Shown here piece after piece: positions 1 to 11,989 of a stretch of DNA of 64,000 bases (position 1 is the first letter of the stretch; each line of letters opens with the position of its first letter). Source of the DNA: Siphonodentalium dalli (lineage: Eukaryota; Mollusca; Scaphopoda; Gadilida; Siphonodentaliidae). The position numbers and the translations under genes were made by a program. The stretch covers positions 50,338,443 through 50,402,442 of the forward strand of contig CP136068.1 of assembly GCA_032622095.1 (NCBI GenBank), written 5' to 3'. The notes below the pieces were generated by a model. That model did not search any database. It was not told where the DNA came from and was given only the letters and a program-made list of their open reading frames with translations.

Positions 1-1081
1 GAAATCCCAACCAGTTTAGTGTCCAATTTGTTGGTTTTAGACAAAAAATCAACCAATCCCGTTTTCTGTCCAAATTTTGGAGTGAAATTCAAATCAGTTG
101 GAAGGTTTCCAAACCAAGTGGACATTAATGAAAGTTCCAAAAGATGGTATTCTTCACGCCCCAGTGTTGACGTTGGACTAGACACTGGCTCCATGACGGT
201 CCGACGGCGTGCATAGTGTAACGACGTGGCCTCATAGAGCCAGCATCTAGTCCAAGTTGACGTGGAGGTTATGTCTGACTGCAGTTATGTCTAGAGACAG
301 GGACGTGGCTAGAGGGTCTACGATGGGGCGGGGGTCCAACTTTTGGAATATCTCAAAAGTTATTCTCTATACCATGCTATCGTTTACATGAAAGTATCAT
401 ATACCCTCTGTTTCCGGGTGACACCATTGCTGAAACTCACATTTGTATTATGTAATTTAACTTGATTTAATTTGAAGCTTGAAATTTGAATGAAAACCAA
501 TCGAATTATTATCTCCAAATCTCCATGTAAACATTACAAATTATCAACGTACATCACAAACGCACCTTTTTCCTACCAAATATCTCTTGACTGTAGATTG
601 AGATTTATAACACATATCACACATCTATCTGACACGCCCCCATGATCCATACTGGCTGCTAAATGCCATTGTGGATTATGGGCCCATGTCGGCGAATCTG
701 GTCACAGCATAAGATTCGGAAGTAAATCAACCATATTTTACTCCTTTGAAACATGTGAGAAATGACAATATACTCTGTTGACCCCATCCCTTCCCACCAC
801 ACACCCATAACACCCACACACCCATCCCACCCCATCCGGTCCTGTATTAATTCAGTTGCACCTCTTGTACATAAGCATTACACCTCATGATATACGTTGA
901 TAAAATGCTACCTGTATATATTACCATAAGGGCCCTGCCTTGGTAAGTTGAGCTTTTGCAGGGTGTCCTGTTTCTACATTATTATTATGAAATGTATCAA
1001 ATAAACTCTATTGAAACTTAAATACGCCGAACGCCCATTGAACCAGACCGAAATTTCCAAGTTCCATTTTACCCCCCATTG
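1..1081. other. No gene seen; AT-rich sequence with a possible polyadenylation-type tail
   Basis: No reading frame here carries a recognisable domain. The frame at 19-216 is short and ends without a splice signal I can defend. Around 925-1020 a GCCCTGCC/GGCAGG-like stretch is followed by ATTATTATT and AAATAAA. That resembles the 3' end of a retroelement or transcript, but nothing upstream of it looks coding. About 780-840 is a C/A-rich low-complexity run (cccatcccaccccatcc). Confidence 0.4.
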
Positions 1082-1089
1082 TCTCTCTC

Positions 1090-1124
<35 letters not shown>
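1082..1124. repeat. (CT)n microsatellite
   Basis: This is a run of CT dinucleotides with one CACC interruption near its left end. The short reading frames on both strands here (Ser-Leu on one, Arg-Glu on the other) are by-products of the repeat and not genes. Confidence 0.97.
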
Positions 1125-1127
<3 letters not shown>

Positions 1128-4100
1128 TGAAATCTTCCAACAAATACCCACAAGTTAACAACACCTATGGACGCTCTACATCCCACATCTTTCATCAGTT
1201 TAATCCCAAATTCCATATTTGTGATTGGTTGACGTCGATGACCGCCGCCAGCAATCTTTGATTTGGCTCTTTGCATCACTAATTCCTTTCTCGCTCCCTA
1301 GAACCAATTCATTCGATAGATTTCGATTACAATACACTTTGTCAGGATAATCTTCTTTCAACCACAGTCTAAATATTTTGAAAACATCTTGACGACAAAA
1401 CAATCTAAGACTTTCCGAAGACAACTATTACTTTCTGACCACAGGTAAACAGTAAAACGCCAATTATGAAAGCCCGCGAAAACAAATTAACATTTGACTA
1501 TTTGGGCGCGGCTGTGTGTCATCCAATCAGCGACGAGCTTATCTGTGCTAATTAAAGCGACGTAACTATAGCGTTAGCACTGTGCTGAAGTGACAGAGTA
1601 AAAAGACAGGGACTGTATGAATTAGGCCTGCAGCAAAGTGAGAGGGTAAACGCGATGTCGTAAATACCGGTGATTATTTAACAGGAAAACCATAGTCAGA
1701 AATTGTAATGCACTCAATTAAGATCATATTATTGGGCATATATATAAATTATAATATAAAATATATAGGTTTCGTGATTGCACCACCTCAGAATTCCGTT
1801 AAAACTACTAATCCTTCAAATTATTACAACAACTGCGGCTTATCACTGCGTGTTTCTCTTTCCCCACAACAGAAAGCCTCCAAATACGGATACAAAAAAT
1901 AGTAATCGGATTAAATACACACCCGATACTCAGCAACACGACCTTTAGTCTACATTCAAACTGAGACATACTGCAACAATGAGATATCCGCGAAGAAACA
2001 TCCGCGAAGAAACATCCGCGAATACATACATCCTGCAAAAAGTATATCCGGTACGCAATATAGCGAGTACGTTAGTAATAAAAGTAACCACATAGCTCCT
2101 ATTTGTTTATGTTATTACTATTTGACTATTATATATTATTATACGGTATACAAACATGACACGATGTATATCATATATGCAACGGCAGACATTGTTGATA
2201 AATCCTTTCTTGTTGCTTCCGTTACCTGTTTAACGTCCGTCCACTTTTTCGTAATATTTGGCGTAAAACAGGTTGTTGTATATTTACCGAAATAAAATGC
2301 TGCAAATGATACCTGATCTCTTGGTTTTATTACAAATCTTGGAAAATATCCCCAGAAAAACATTGAATGTCACATTTTTTGTTTGTTGTGGGAATAGGAC
2401 ATTACTCTTCGTTTTACTACAATTTCCTAAAATAACTCGCATCGTGTGAAACAAGAAATGTGTTGTCATGCGAGATATCCCCATAGCTCCATTCACACAG
2501 CCAGAACACCCTGGCAGTATACACGCATATGGCGTAATAATTGGTGACGTCACATAATCAGATATAACCTATATATACGACTCAAATAGTTGGCCTTGGT
2601 TCGTTATAATGACACTGAGTTTATGTCTCGAGTCATTAACTCATTTCCATTATACTTACCATGTTGTTTGCGTCGTTCATAGAGCACATGAGTGTATTTT
2701 GTACTCATCCATGGCTCAAGTTCATTCATTTGTTTCATATATTATGTTGAGTATAAAGCGAGATGGTCGCATAAATGACTGAATTTAGTGTACAGTACCC
2801 ATTTAAAAGAGCATTGATTTAATTATATATTTGGTATTTTAGTTTTGTGGTTACCTTCACAATTGATATGTGTAATACCTGGGACAAAAATAGACATTAG
2901 ACCCTGGTATTACTCACATTGTGTCCCGTTCGAGTATTTCCTTCGAAAATTATACCAGTATATAGTTTTAGATTTATGATTGATTTCCTTCAAATAAAAC
3001 CAAGTATTCTGACAATATATTAAATTGGAATTGAAGTTTAATGCAATTATTTTTATCAGAATTTAATACTTCTTGACGAAAAAGAGGTATTCGAATAAAG
3101 AAGCACATGCTTGTGTCATGCTGAACTTAATCCATAAAACGTAGGATTGAGACATATTTCAGTAGAATATGTTATATGGTTTATTGTTTATCCTCTTCCT
3201 ACATGTGTAAACATTGTAAACGACAGTTTTAAGATGGAAATGCACGTTTTGCATAAATACAGCCAAATATGGCAAGAGATTTTCAACAAAGTATTTCTTT
3301 GGATCTATCTGGCGAAAAATCTTGAATTTCACATATCATCATCTTCATTGAATGTAGAATATGAGCAGTTATTAAGAGACAACAAAACAATGGATTTTAA
3401 TACATTTGAGAGGTTGAAAATATTATTTTCTTTGTTTTCCCTTTAGGTACCAAGAACTGCTAGAAAAATTAATAGTTTCACACAAAACTCCAATCATCAA
3501 ACAGCTTATTGTCTTGGCTCTATGAGAGGAGGCTTCATTTGTATCATAATATGGAGTTAGATTTTTAATTGCATAATATAGGGTCATACCCCCATATATT
3601 ATAATAAAGAATAAAGCAGTCAGAAATATTCCAGCCCAATGAAAACAACTGTTGATATGCAGCGTGGTCCACTCAAGCAGGGAGCAATCAACAGAAATTA
3701 GGCCAAAGTGTTAAGAGATATGGTGGTCAGCTTTAACTTTGTTATGAAGCCATGACCCAGAACTCATCTCAGCCCAATTTGTCATTGAACAACATGAAAA
3801 TTCTCAAATATAGCAAATTATTTGTGGGTAGTTAAGTGAAAATAATCATCAAATTTAATCTCCTCTCATGATCTTCATATATGATATCATGGACATACAT
3901 GTATGATCAGCAATTTTGAAACAAATATAATTTACACAAGTTCTTGTTACCTGAAAACGGTGAAATATTAAATATTTTCCATGCCATAAAAGTGAAGTAA
4001 GTGAGATTATAATAACCAATTGATCGATGGTTCTTAAATATTGTATCACAATAATCGCTTGTACCAAATTTCACAAAAAAATTCCTGACAGATTTTGACA

Positions 4101-4549
4101 AAATCCATTTAGAAATATCAGGAAATTTTGGCGAAACGTACATCTGACCATTAATTACTATTGTTGACATGGCATTGTGTTGTTTATATGCATTTATTTG
4201 TATGTGTTGAATGTGATGTTCAAAAATTAAATATTGTTTACACTAATTGAGTATGTTTGTTTTTTTAGGAAATTTAAAACCAGTGTGTTTATATATTAAT
4301 GACCGACAGCATACACAATTAAATAAGGATCTAAATGGAGTGGATATTATAGATATAATAGATTTATAGATGCACTGAATCGGTATAATATACGAGTATT
4401 CGTGGCTTCAGTGAGCGTGAATGAATACTCATTTTTTATCTAAATGTCATGTATCGATCAGAATGGCATATTGACATGCACCTTAACTCAGCTCAAGCTT
4501 AGATTGTTATAACAAGAACTAAACTTTGCGTATAATAATGGCATCTTAC
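1125..4549. other. Long unexplained AT-rich interval, no supported gene
   Basis: I see no domain, splice pair or transposon terminus I can defend. Local features: CCAAT-box-like ATCCAATCAGCG near 1520, a three-copy 14-bp repeat near 1985-2020, and a CCCCATATAT motif near 3590. The longest frame (3147-3446, plus, 99 codons) is AT-rich, lacks recognisable motifs and sits in sequence with no codon-composition shift. I treat it as non-coding. Confidence 0.4.
1984..2022. repeat. Three tandem copies of a 14-bp unit
   Basis: The motif ATCCGCGAAGAAAC is repeated almost exactly three times head to tail, the last copy diverging after CGCGAA. It is short and local, with no sign of function. Confidence 0.85.
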
Positions 4550-4557
4550 CTGATAAT

Positions 4558-5713
4558 CAGTGTTCGCGCTGTCGGTAGCCAAATTAGCCAATGGCTAATC
4601 TTTTTCGAATTTGGCTAATAAAAATTTCATTTGGCTAAACTTTTGGCTAAACTTTTTTTGAACCCAAATGGAGACTGAAAGCATTGGAGCCAGAAAGCTA
4701 ATTAATAAAAGCGCTCAATAGATCGACATTCAAGACAAAGTTAGGTAACGAAAGTATTTCATTATTTTCGTACTAATGAAATATCGTACAAAGGGAAACC
4801 CGATCGACAACTCTATCAACCAAGCGATCACAAAGTGATATGCAATCATCTTTAGTTTTCACAAGACGGACATTCAAAGACGCATGGACATTAAACCGAC
4901 CGTGGTTGAATTATGACAATGTGAAGAAAGCAATGTTTTGTAAAGTGCATTGACGCCGGTATATAAGCAATTTGTTCGTAACAGGCTGTTTTAATCTGGA
5001 GAAAGATTACGTCACTCTGCACGAAGCAGCAAAAGGTCATTATTAATTATTACATTTAATCCCCTAATCTCCCATTCAGCCCATTGTCTGTCAGGTCACT
5101 CACGGCGCTCCTGCACAATGCATGTTTATGATGACATTGTATTTTTGACGGTCGAGGTTTATGAGCACCAAGTGTAAGACAATAGCTTAATCAGCCAAAT
5201 GTGAATCACGACAGATATTTTGTCGCTATTTGTCGTCAATACCGATACAGTCAAAATAATATGCATGCTTTTATGACAGAATGTAATTTGATAATGGCGT
5301 AACAATATTAAGTTATTAGTTTCCAGATGTCACTTAGATATTTTCGCAAGGATTTAAAAAAAGATATAGATATAAAACAAAAAAATAATGACATTAAGAA
5401 GGACAATCCCGGGGTACCCCCTCCAAATCACTCTTTCACATAAAGATTAATAGATTTTTAATAAATGATATATATAAAAATATTTCTAGTTCATCAAAAT
5501 TATTTAAATTATTGTGTATTTTACCTGTGTATGTTAGATTTTACCGTTTAGTCATTAATTGTGAACCGACCAGAAAACGATGATTTAATTTGGCCAAAGT
5601 TTTTTTTAATTTGGCCAAAAAACATTTGGCTAAAGTTTTTTTCATTTGGCTAATATAATTTTGATTTGGCTAAACTTTTGGCTAAAGTTTTTTTCGGTCC
5701 AGCGCGAACACTG
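4558..5713. mobile_element. Non-autonomous hAT-like element with perfect 8-bp target duplication
   Basis: The element begins CAGTGTTCGCGCTG and ends with the exact inverse, a 14-bp terminal inverted repeat. It is flanked on both sides by the identical 8-mer CTGATAAT (4550-4557 and 5714-5721). An 8-bp duplication plus a CAGTG terminus is the classic signature of hAT-superfamily transposons. Inside each end lies a cluster of TTGGCTAA/TTGGCCAA sub-repeats (4585-4660 and 5585-5695), possibly transposase-binding sites. The 1,156-bp interior has no transposase frame, so movement would need a transposase in trans. The perfect duplication implies a fairly recent insertion. A relative of its subterminal region occurs at 60226-60320. 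Confidence 0.88.
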
Positions 5714-5884
5714 CTGATAATATGGAGGAAGTTTTAGCCATACTTGTATAGAGGACGGCGCTGTACCTTCCACAGATGCATCCACGTACCCATAGTGATT
5801 TTACCCAGTCGATTGATTGCGACATACCGTTTATGCATGCCCTGGGTGCACCCATGTCCAATACACATAGGTCGGTACACAGTG

Positions 5885-6100
5885 GGTCACGACAAACTAC
5901 GGTATGGGATGGAAAGCCGAACGGATTGACAAACTGTGGAACATAATTTGAAATTGTATGTGACGGCCGATATCTCGAGGAATATAGCACACAGAGGGCT
6001 CGTGTTGGCGTCTAACGAAAGGCCAATATTATTTCCAGTCAAAAATATTAACCCAGTCACTGGCACCAGGTGCTTCATTATTTTGTCGACGACTGACTTA
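5885..6100 (+). repeat. Single copy of a ~210-bp dispersed repeat
   Basis: This stretch shares long similarity with the tandem pair at 26510-26945. Shared landmarks in order are a GGTATGGGATGG-like start, GACGGCCGATATCTCGAGGA, GGTGTCTAACGAAAGG, ATTAACCC and a GTCGACAACTGACCTAA-like end. The reading frames here are short and not conserved between copies, so I treat it as non-coding repeat. Confidence 0.75.
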
Positions 6101-6309
6101 CCCTAATATTGTCGAAATCAAGGCTGCGGATCAGCTGTAGAATTGGAGTTTTACAGCGATAAAGCTATGCCCACACGCAAACTTGGTATTAAAACGAAGA
6201 TTATCATCTATTGCACAATAGAAATGTATTAATATCGTTAAGATGTAGAGAAAATAGGAAACGAAGAAATATTTTCTCCCTGCAAAACTATATATAGAGT
6301 ATGTGTATT

Positions 6310-6925
6310 GTGTCAGCCAAAAGCGAACGCGAACCGCGAAACGCGAACCGCGAACGGTATAGTATAAGTATATGCTTAGTCTGGGCGAAACACGGAGTTT
6401 TTAATGGCGTGTCTGCATGCTGTATATGAGTCCCGGCCTGTGAATCAGTCGGTCATGTTAATAGCGCATTATTTATATCTTAATTATGTTTCGACGAGAT
6501 ATATAGCTGTGCCGGGGTCTGGGGAGAACGCGAAAAACGGAGTTGGTAATGCTGTGTCTACAATGATGCCTATAAGTCCCAATTGGTGAATCAGTCGGTC
6601 ATATGGATAGCGTATTATTGGTATCCTATCTATATTTCGACGATAAATATGTCTGGGTAAAAGGCGGACACGGAGTTGGTAATGGCAGGGCTATACATGG
6701 TGACCACGAGTTCGGTCGGTGACACAGTCGGACAGGTGCATAGATCATTATTGATCTTATCTATATTTCGAGAAATATAGCAGTGTCGGGGTCTGGGGAA
6801 AGTGCTAAATACAGTTTTATGGCACCTAGGAGTCCAGTCGGTGACTCAGTCGGTCAGGTGCATAGCACATTAGCGAAACCGAGAACCGCAAACGTGAGCG
6901 GTATTAGTATATAAACTTAGTCTAT
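6310..6925 (+). repeat. Degenerate tandem array, ~130-146-bp period, bounded by direct repeats
   Basis: The landmark CAGTCGGTCA (or CAGTCGGACA) recurs at about 6445, 6591, 6726 and 6853. Each is followed by a TATCTATATTTCGACGA-like block and a CGGAGTTGGTAATG-like block. The left edge (GCGAACCGCGAACGGTATAG, then TATGCTTAGTCT) is repeated at the right edge (6875-6924) in direct orientation. That looks like a repeat-filled element between two flanking copies of one boundary sequence. No coding content. Confidence 0.75.
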
Positions 6926-7100
6926 ACAATCGACCATCTTGAGCCCTCGCCGGCACGAAGACGAATTCCACACTTGTGCATCGAGGCCGCATTGGGTCAT
7001 TTATGTCGGTGTAGTTTGTCCAAGTCAGAGCACATAACCCTCATCAATTGGAATGCAAACTAGACAGCTGCCTAGCAGTTAACCATCAGAGGACAATAGG
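6926..7100. other. Spacer between two repeat arrays
   Basis: Short stretch with somewhat higher GC (CCTCGCCGGCACGAAGACG). I see no motif or frame to report. Confidence 0.4.
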
Positions 7101-7757
7101 AATTAATTCGGTTCAAATTTAGGTACTTGAACAGAATTATGATAATGAATTATGATACTGGATATATTTTACCAACAAATTGTGTACACGGTGCTAAGAG
7201 GGAGAAATTATGTATAAGAAAGGACGACAGCCCTCAATGAGTAAAAACTGTTTTACCTGAATTATGACCACCTGGGCAGATTTTACCCATAACTGATGAT
7301 ACGTCGTGTTATAGGGTCCTATTATGTATACGAAAACGAACAACAGCCCTCCACAGTTCCAGACCATATCGGTTTCCTATCGGTTAACCCTTGGCGGTAA
7401 ACAAATATGTTACTTGAAATTGGTTAACAAAAATTAGAGTTTTACCTGAATTACGGCCAGCTGGGTAGATTATACTCGCAAATAGTGGCACGTAATCCAA
7501 TTATGTGAACAAAAAAGGTACGTCAGCCCACCATGTGTAATGACCATATCGGTTTGCTAGCCGGGTGGTGTAGATATTAAGCGAAATTGGTCCAAATTTG
7601 ATAACTTGACCTGATTTATGGCCAACTCAGCAGATTCTACCCACAAATGATGGCACGTCATACTATAGGATCCCATTATGTATACACAAAGGAACGACAG
7701 CCCTCCATGTGTAAAGACACTATCGGTTTACTAGCGGTTAACCCTTAGCGATTTATT

Positions 7758-8386
7758 GTCCCCCCACAAATTTATTTTCGGGGGACTATTGTAATCAGCC
7801 CCGTCCGTCCGCCCGTGCGTCCGTCCGTCCGGAGTTATAACTCCAGTAATGATCATCCGATTAACTTGAAACTTGGTATGTAGGTTTCAAAACCAAGAAC
7901 ACAGGTGCTCTGCAATTCTGGGTTTGATCCGAGTTTCTTTTATGGACTTACTTCCCTTTTTTCAACTTTTTTTTTACTTAGGAAATTTCTCACTTTTTCG
8001 GTTTCCGGATGATATCTCAAGTTTGTTTCCTTTAATTGCAAATACCGTTTTTATGTGGATCAGTCATATCAAGATACAGGTTGAGTTCGAATTTGATCCG
8101 ATGATTTTTCCTAGAGTTATGAACTTTTTCGACTTAGAAAATTCAATTTTCCTTCTTTTTTCTTTGGTTTCCGGATGATAACTCAAGTTTGGACTGTTCA
8201 ATTGAAAATTCCGTCCGAATTTGAGTTTGTTCCGATGATTTTTCTCAGAGTTATGGGCTTTTCGACTAAGAAAATTAATTTTTTCTTGTTTGGATTGTTT
8301 AATTGAAAATTCTGTTTTTTTGTGAGTCGTTGATATAAAAATACAGGTGAAGTTCGTTGTCGGGGTACACTGTTGTCGGCCGACCT
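7758..8386. mobile_element. ~630-bp insertion in the 180-bp array, flanked by TTTATT
   Basis: Comparison with an uninterrupted copy at 8755-8775 (GCGATTTATTTTGATTTTAT) shows this segment was inserted. TTTATT lies on both sides (7752-7757 and 8387-8392), a possible 6-bp target duplication. The insert starts GTCCCCCCACAAA, carries CCGTCCGTCC-type simple repeats near 7800-7835 and T-rich direct sub-repeats (TTTCCGGATGATA twice). I see no terminal inverted repeat, and the frame at 7873-8178 is low-complexity and unlikely to be a gene. The class is undetermined. Confidence 0.7.
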
Positions 8387-8931
8387 TTTATTTTGATTTT
8401 ATGCGAAATTGGTCCCACATTTATAGTTTTATCTGAATTATGGCCATCTGTGCAGATTCTACCCATTATTCATGACAAGTCATAGTATAGGATTGAATTA
8501 TGTATACAAAAATGTACGACAACCCTCCATGTATAAAGACAATATCGGTTTCCTAGCAGTTAACCCTTGGCGGGTGATGTCGATTTTATGCGAAATTGGT
8601 CAAAATTTGAGAATTGATTCTGAATTATGGCCGAATGAACAGATTCTACCCACAGCTGATGATATTTCATGCTATAGGATCCCATTATGTATACAAAAGG
8701 GTACGACAGCCCTCCATGTGCAAAGACACTATCGGTTTGCTAGCAGTTAACCCTTAGCGATTTATTTTGATTTTATGCGAAATTGGTCCCACATTTATAG
8801 TTTTATCTGAATTATAGTCATCTGGGCAGATTCTACCCATAAATCATGACAAGTCATGCTATATGATCCAATTATGTATACATAAATGATGTCGATTTAA
8901 TACGAGATTTTGATATGAATTATGGCCAACT

Positions 8932-9562
8932 CGGGGGGGGGGTGGTCGGAAAAAAAATTCAGGCACGTATGGCATTTTTTCCCTTTCGATCATTTTTTGT
9001 ACCCGCCCACCCACCCCCACCGCCAATTTGTTTTCCGTTTTCGGCAGTTTTTTCCGACCATTTTTTTACACCCACCCCCCTTTTAACACTAAAACAGAGA
9101 TTTGCGGGGGGAAATTCACTGTAAAAAACTGTATATGAATTTCCGTGCATACTATTTATCATGGATGTTAACATGGACATGTAAATAGGAATGAGTCATT
9201 TTGAGGTCATTCGGCCAAAAAAACATGGCTGCCAGCGGCCATCTTGGATTTCAAAATTTGCAACAAAATACAACACGATAACTGGCTGCAGTCAGTTTAC
9301 CAGTTAGAATTACATTATTTCTCTCATTCAAAGTGGTTTTGATCTTGATATCTACTGAATCGAGAGCACATCAAAAACTTTGTCCGTCTTTCCTCTCCAG
9401 AGTTATCTCCCATGAAGCCCAACTCATTGCCAAAACATTAAAAAAACAAGCAGGAAATATTTTTGTTAGTTGCGGAAAAAATTGCTTGTTGGTGGCTTTG
9501 ACCACCCACCCACCCCGGCATACGTGTCGGAATTTTGTTTGCACCCTTCCCCCCCCCCCCCT
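8932..9562. mobile_element. Non-autonomous TIR element with perfect 8-bp duplication (hAT-like), G/C-run termini
   Basis: The 8-mer GGCCAACT flanks the insert exactly (8924-8931 and 9563-9570). Removing the insert and one copy recreates the array sequence seen intact elsewhere (TATGGCCAACTCAGCAG near 7620), so the empty site is known. The ends are imperfect inverted repeats of about 40 bp: a G-run, then a GTGG/GGTCGG block, A-run, ATTC, and CACGTATG; the right end mirrors this with a C-run. Inside, 9140-9300 is one monomer of the ~160-bp module found about 14 times at 39440-41640. The two overlapping frames at 8915-9180 and 9333-9572 span the element ends or low-complexity tracts and are not genes. 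Confidence 0.83.
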
Positions 9563-10836
9563 GGCCAACTGAGCAGATTCTACCTATAACTGATGACAAG
9601 TCATAGTATGCGACCCAATTATGTATACGAAAGATTACGACAGTCCTCGATGGGTAAATATCATAGGGTTTGCAATATGTTAACCATTTGCGGCTAGTGT
9701 AGATTTTATGCGAAATTGGTCCAAATTTGAGAATTTGACCTCAATTATGGCCAACTGAGAATATTCTATATACCCACAACTGATGGCACGTCGTGCTATA
9801 GGATCCAATTATGTATACAAAAAGGTACGACGATTTAATGCGAAATTGGTCCCACGTTTATAGTTTTATCTTAATTATGGCCATCTGTGCAGGTTCTACC
9901 CATAACTGATGACGAGTTATATTACAGGATCCAATTATGTATGCGAAAAGGTACGACAGCCTTTGATGGGTAAAGATCATATCGGTTTGGAAGCTATTAA
10001 GCCTTGGTGGTTGATGTAGATTTTATTCGAAATTTGTCCAAATTTGAGAATTTGACCTGAATTATAGCCATTATATTATATGAGCATGACTTGTCGTCAT
10101 GAGTTGTGGGTAGAATCTGCTCATTTGGTCATAATTCAGCTCAAATTTTCAAATTTCGAACCATTTCACATAAAATTTACATCATCCGCCCACGGTTAAC
10201 AGCGTGCAACCCGATATGATCTTTAGCAATGGAGGGCTGTCGTACCTCTCGAATACATAATTGCATCCTATACTATGACTTGTCATCAGTTATGGGTAGA
10301 ATCTGCCCAGTTGGCCATAATTCATGTCATATTCTCTAATTTGAACCAATTTCGCATAAAATCGACATCACCCGTCAAATAGTTTACTGATAGGAAACCG
10401 TTATTGTCATTACACATGGATAGCTGTCGTACCTTTTCGTATACATAATTGCATCCTATACTATGACTTGTCGTCAGTTATGGGTAGAATCTGCCCAGTT
10501 GGCCATAATTCATGTCAAATTCTCTAATTTGAACCAATTTCGCATAAAATCGACATCACCCGTCAAATAGTTAACCGATAGGAAACCGATATTGTCATTA
10601 CACATGGATGGCTGTCGTACCTTTTCGTATACATAATTGTATCCTATACTATGGTATATCATCAGTTATGGGTTGAATCTGCACAGATGGCCATAATTCA
10701 TGTCAAATTCTCTAATTTGAACCAATTTCGCATAAAATCGACACTGCGAAACATTGTCAATTTGTACATGTCTGCCCACGAAGTATAGTCGAAGAAGACA
10801 ATAATTTCCTCGGAAATTCCTGCAAATCTGAAACTG

Positions 10837-11163
10837 ATGGATGATACAATAGATAGGGTGATCACCGCGGCTGCGCGACTACCGGAGGAAGATACCCCCA
10901 ACGGAGGGGATGCCGCCCTAAAGGACATACGCAGCGACACCCCAGTGGTAAGCGCGACAAAACCAAGGACCCCAAAGGATCCCAAGAAGGTCGCAGCCGG
11001 GCGAGCGGGCGCCGCAGCTCGTCGGGCAAAACACGAGAAAATCCTCCAGGAGCTTCGGGAATCCAAGGCCTCTATAGAACCAGCCCCAGTAGCTACTGCT
11101 ATTCCTGCCGCGGCTGCGCCGCTATCGGAGTCGCGAGAACCACACCGTCTGCTGCCAGTATAA
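10837..11163 (+). CDS. Small GC-rich ORF, Ala/Lys/Arg-rich, function unknown
   Basis: This 108-codon frame is clearly richer in G+C than everything around it and begins immediately after the 180-bp array ends. It opens MDDTIDRVITAAARLPEED, has a basic, helix-prone centre (PKKVAAGRAGAAARRAKHEK, about residues 49-68), then an Ala/Pro-rich tail. Such DPKKVAAG...AAARKAK stretches feel familiar from small proteins of invertebrate mobile elements, but I cannot name a family and assign no function. There is no signal peptide or membrane segment. The opposite-strand frame (10698-11243) reads through the array and is probably a shadow. It could be an exon or gene fragment of a decayed element. Confidence 0.4.
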   Translation: MDDTIDRVITAAARLPEEDTPNGGDAALKDIRSDTPVVSATKPRTPKDPKKVAAGRAGAAARRAKHEKILQELRESKASIEPAPVATAIPAAAAPLSESREPHRLLPV

Positions 11164-11985
11164 GCACCCATGCGGGCGGTTGCTGTTTGGTTTGACAAAT
11201 GTGGGAAAATATATGGGGACAATAACATGTATTTAGGTACCAAGAACTTTTAAATAACTAAAAATATTGTCCAAAAGAATGGATCATGGTATGCTGTGGT
11301 ATCTTGGTGACATGATAGGAGCCATGATTTGTTCGTGAAATAAGCTGCTTTCCCATTAGATGGAAATTAAAAAAATTCGCCCATCTGTCGAAAATAACAA
11401 TATTTACCTTGACCTTGTTCGTCAGTGCATTCTCGCAGCTCCCGTCATAAAACGGTTAAAGAAATCTCTTTATACAATGTTCTGTTTTATTGACATCGCC
11501 TGTGTGCATGCAGAAGTTCTGTCTCCTTATTGATAATGTTGTGTTGTTTATATATAGAAGAATCCATGGAAGCCAAAGACATGTGATTGTTAACTATATA
11601 AAGGGGGTGGGTCCCTATCTCAGAATTGAAAAAAAAAATTCCCTTCCAAAAAGAGCGTGCATGGTGAGTACACAAAGGCCGGAGTTTATTAATGTTTTAC
11701 GCCCAGTGGCAGAGTCCGTAAATATTTTACTGAAACTCTCCTGTTTAAACCTAAGAAAACAGACGAAAATAACCATTTCAGTGGTAATGACTATATGTGG
11801 TACACATGTTGCCATGTAACTATTCTACACAATAGTGTATTCCATTCAACGTTCTTGTGTGTTCTCGTAACGCACCACAACCATTCTCCAGCGCCAACGC
11901 AAAAACAAAATATCCTACAAATTCGGATTATAATTTAAAATACGCAAGTAAAGCCACATAATATCTTACGATTAAATGATATTAC
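11164..11985. other. Interval without a supported gene
   Basis: The segment near 11393-11460 (TATTTACCTTGACCTTG, then CAGTGCATTCTCGCAG, then GTCATAAAACGGTTAA) matches the flanks of the dispersed hairpin family seen at 29497, 32603, 36315 and 55875, but here lacks the hairpin. Frames at 11490-11819 on both strands overlap each other and carry no recognisable domain. Confidence 0.45.
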
Positions 11986-11989
11986 TTAC

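Larger units (their letters stand above)
7101..10745. repeat. ~180-bp tandem repeat array with one internal orientation switch and two insertions
   Basis: The monomer contains, in order, GAATTATGGCCA, CAGATTCTACCCATAACTGA, a GATCCAATTATGTATAC-like block, GTACGACAGCC, ATATCGGTTT, GTTAACCCTTGGCGG, and TTTTATGCGAAATTGGTCC. Copies run forward from about 7101 to 10075, then reverse-complemented from about 10080 to 10745; the reverse block holds at least three well-matched copies. The forward part is split by insertions at 7758-8386 and 8932-9562. No conserved reading frame. The switch point near 10076-10082 is an inversion or tail-to-tail junction. Confidence 0.85.

Noticed and set aside
1500-1560. 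CCAAT-box and GC-box-like segment as a promoter
   Set aside because: No gene start or first exon follows on either strand that I can support. Isolated motifs of this kind are common by chance.
7873-8178. 101-codon Phe/Leu-rich frame as a membrane protein
   Set aside because: It lies in a T-rich insertion with internal direct repeats (TTTCCGGATGATA). Hydrophobicity follows from T-richness.
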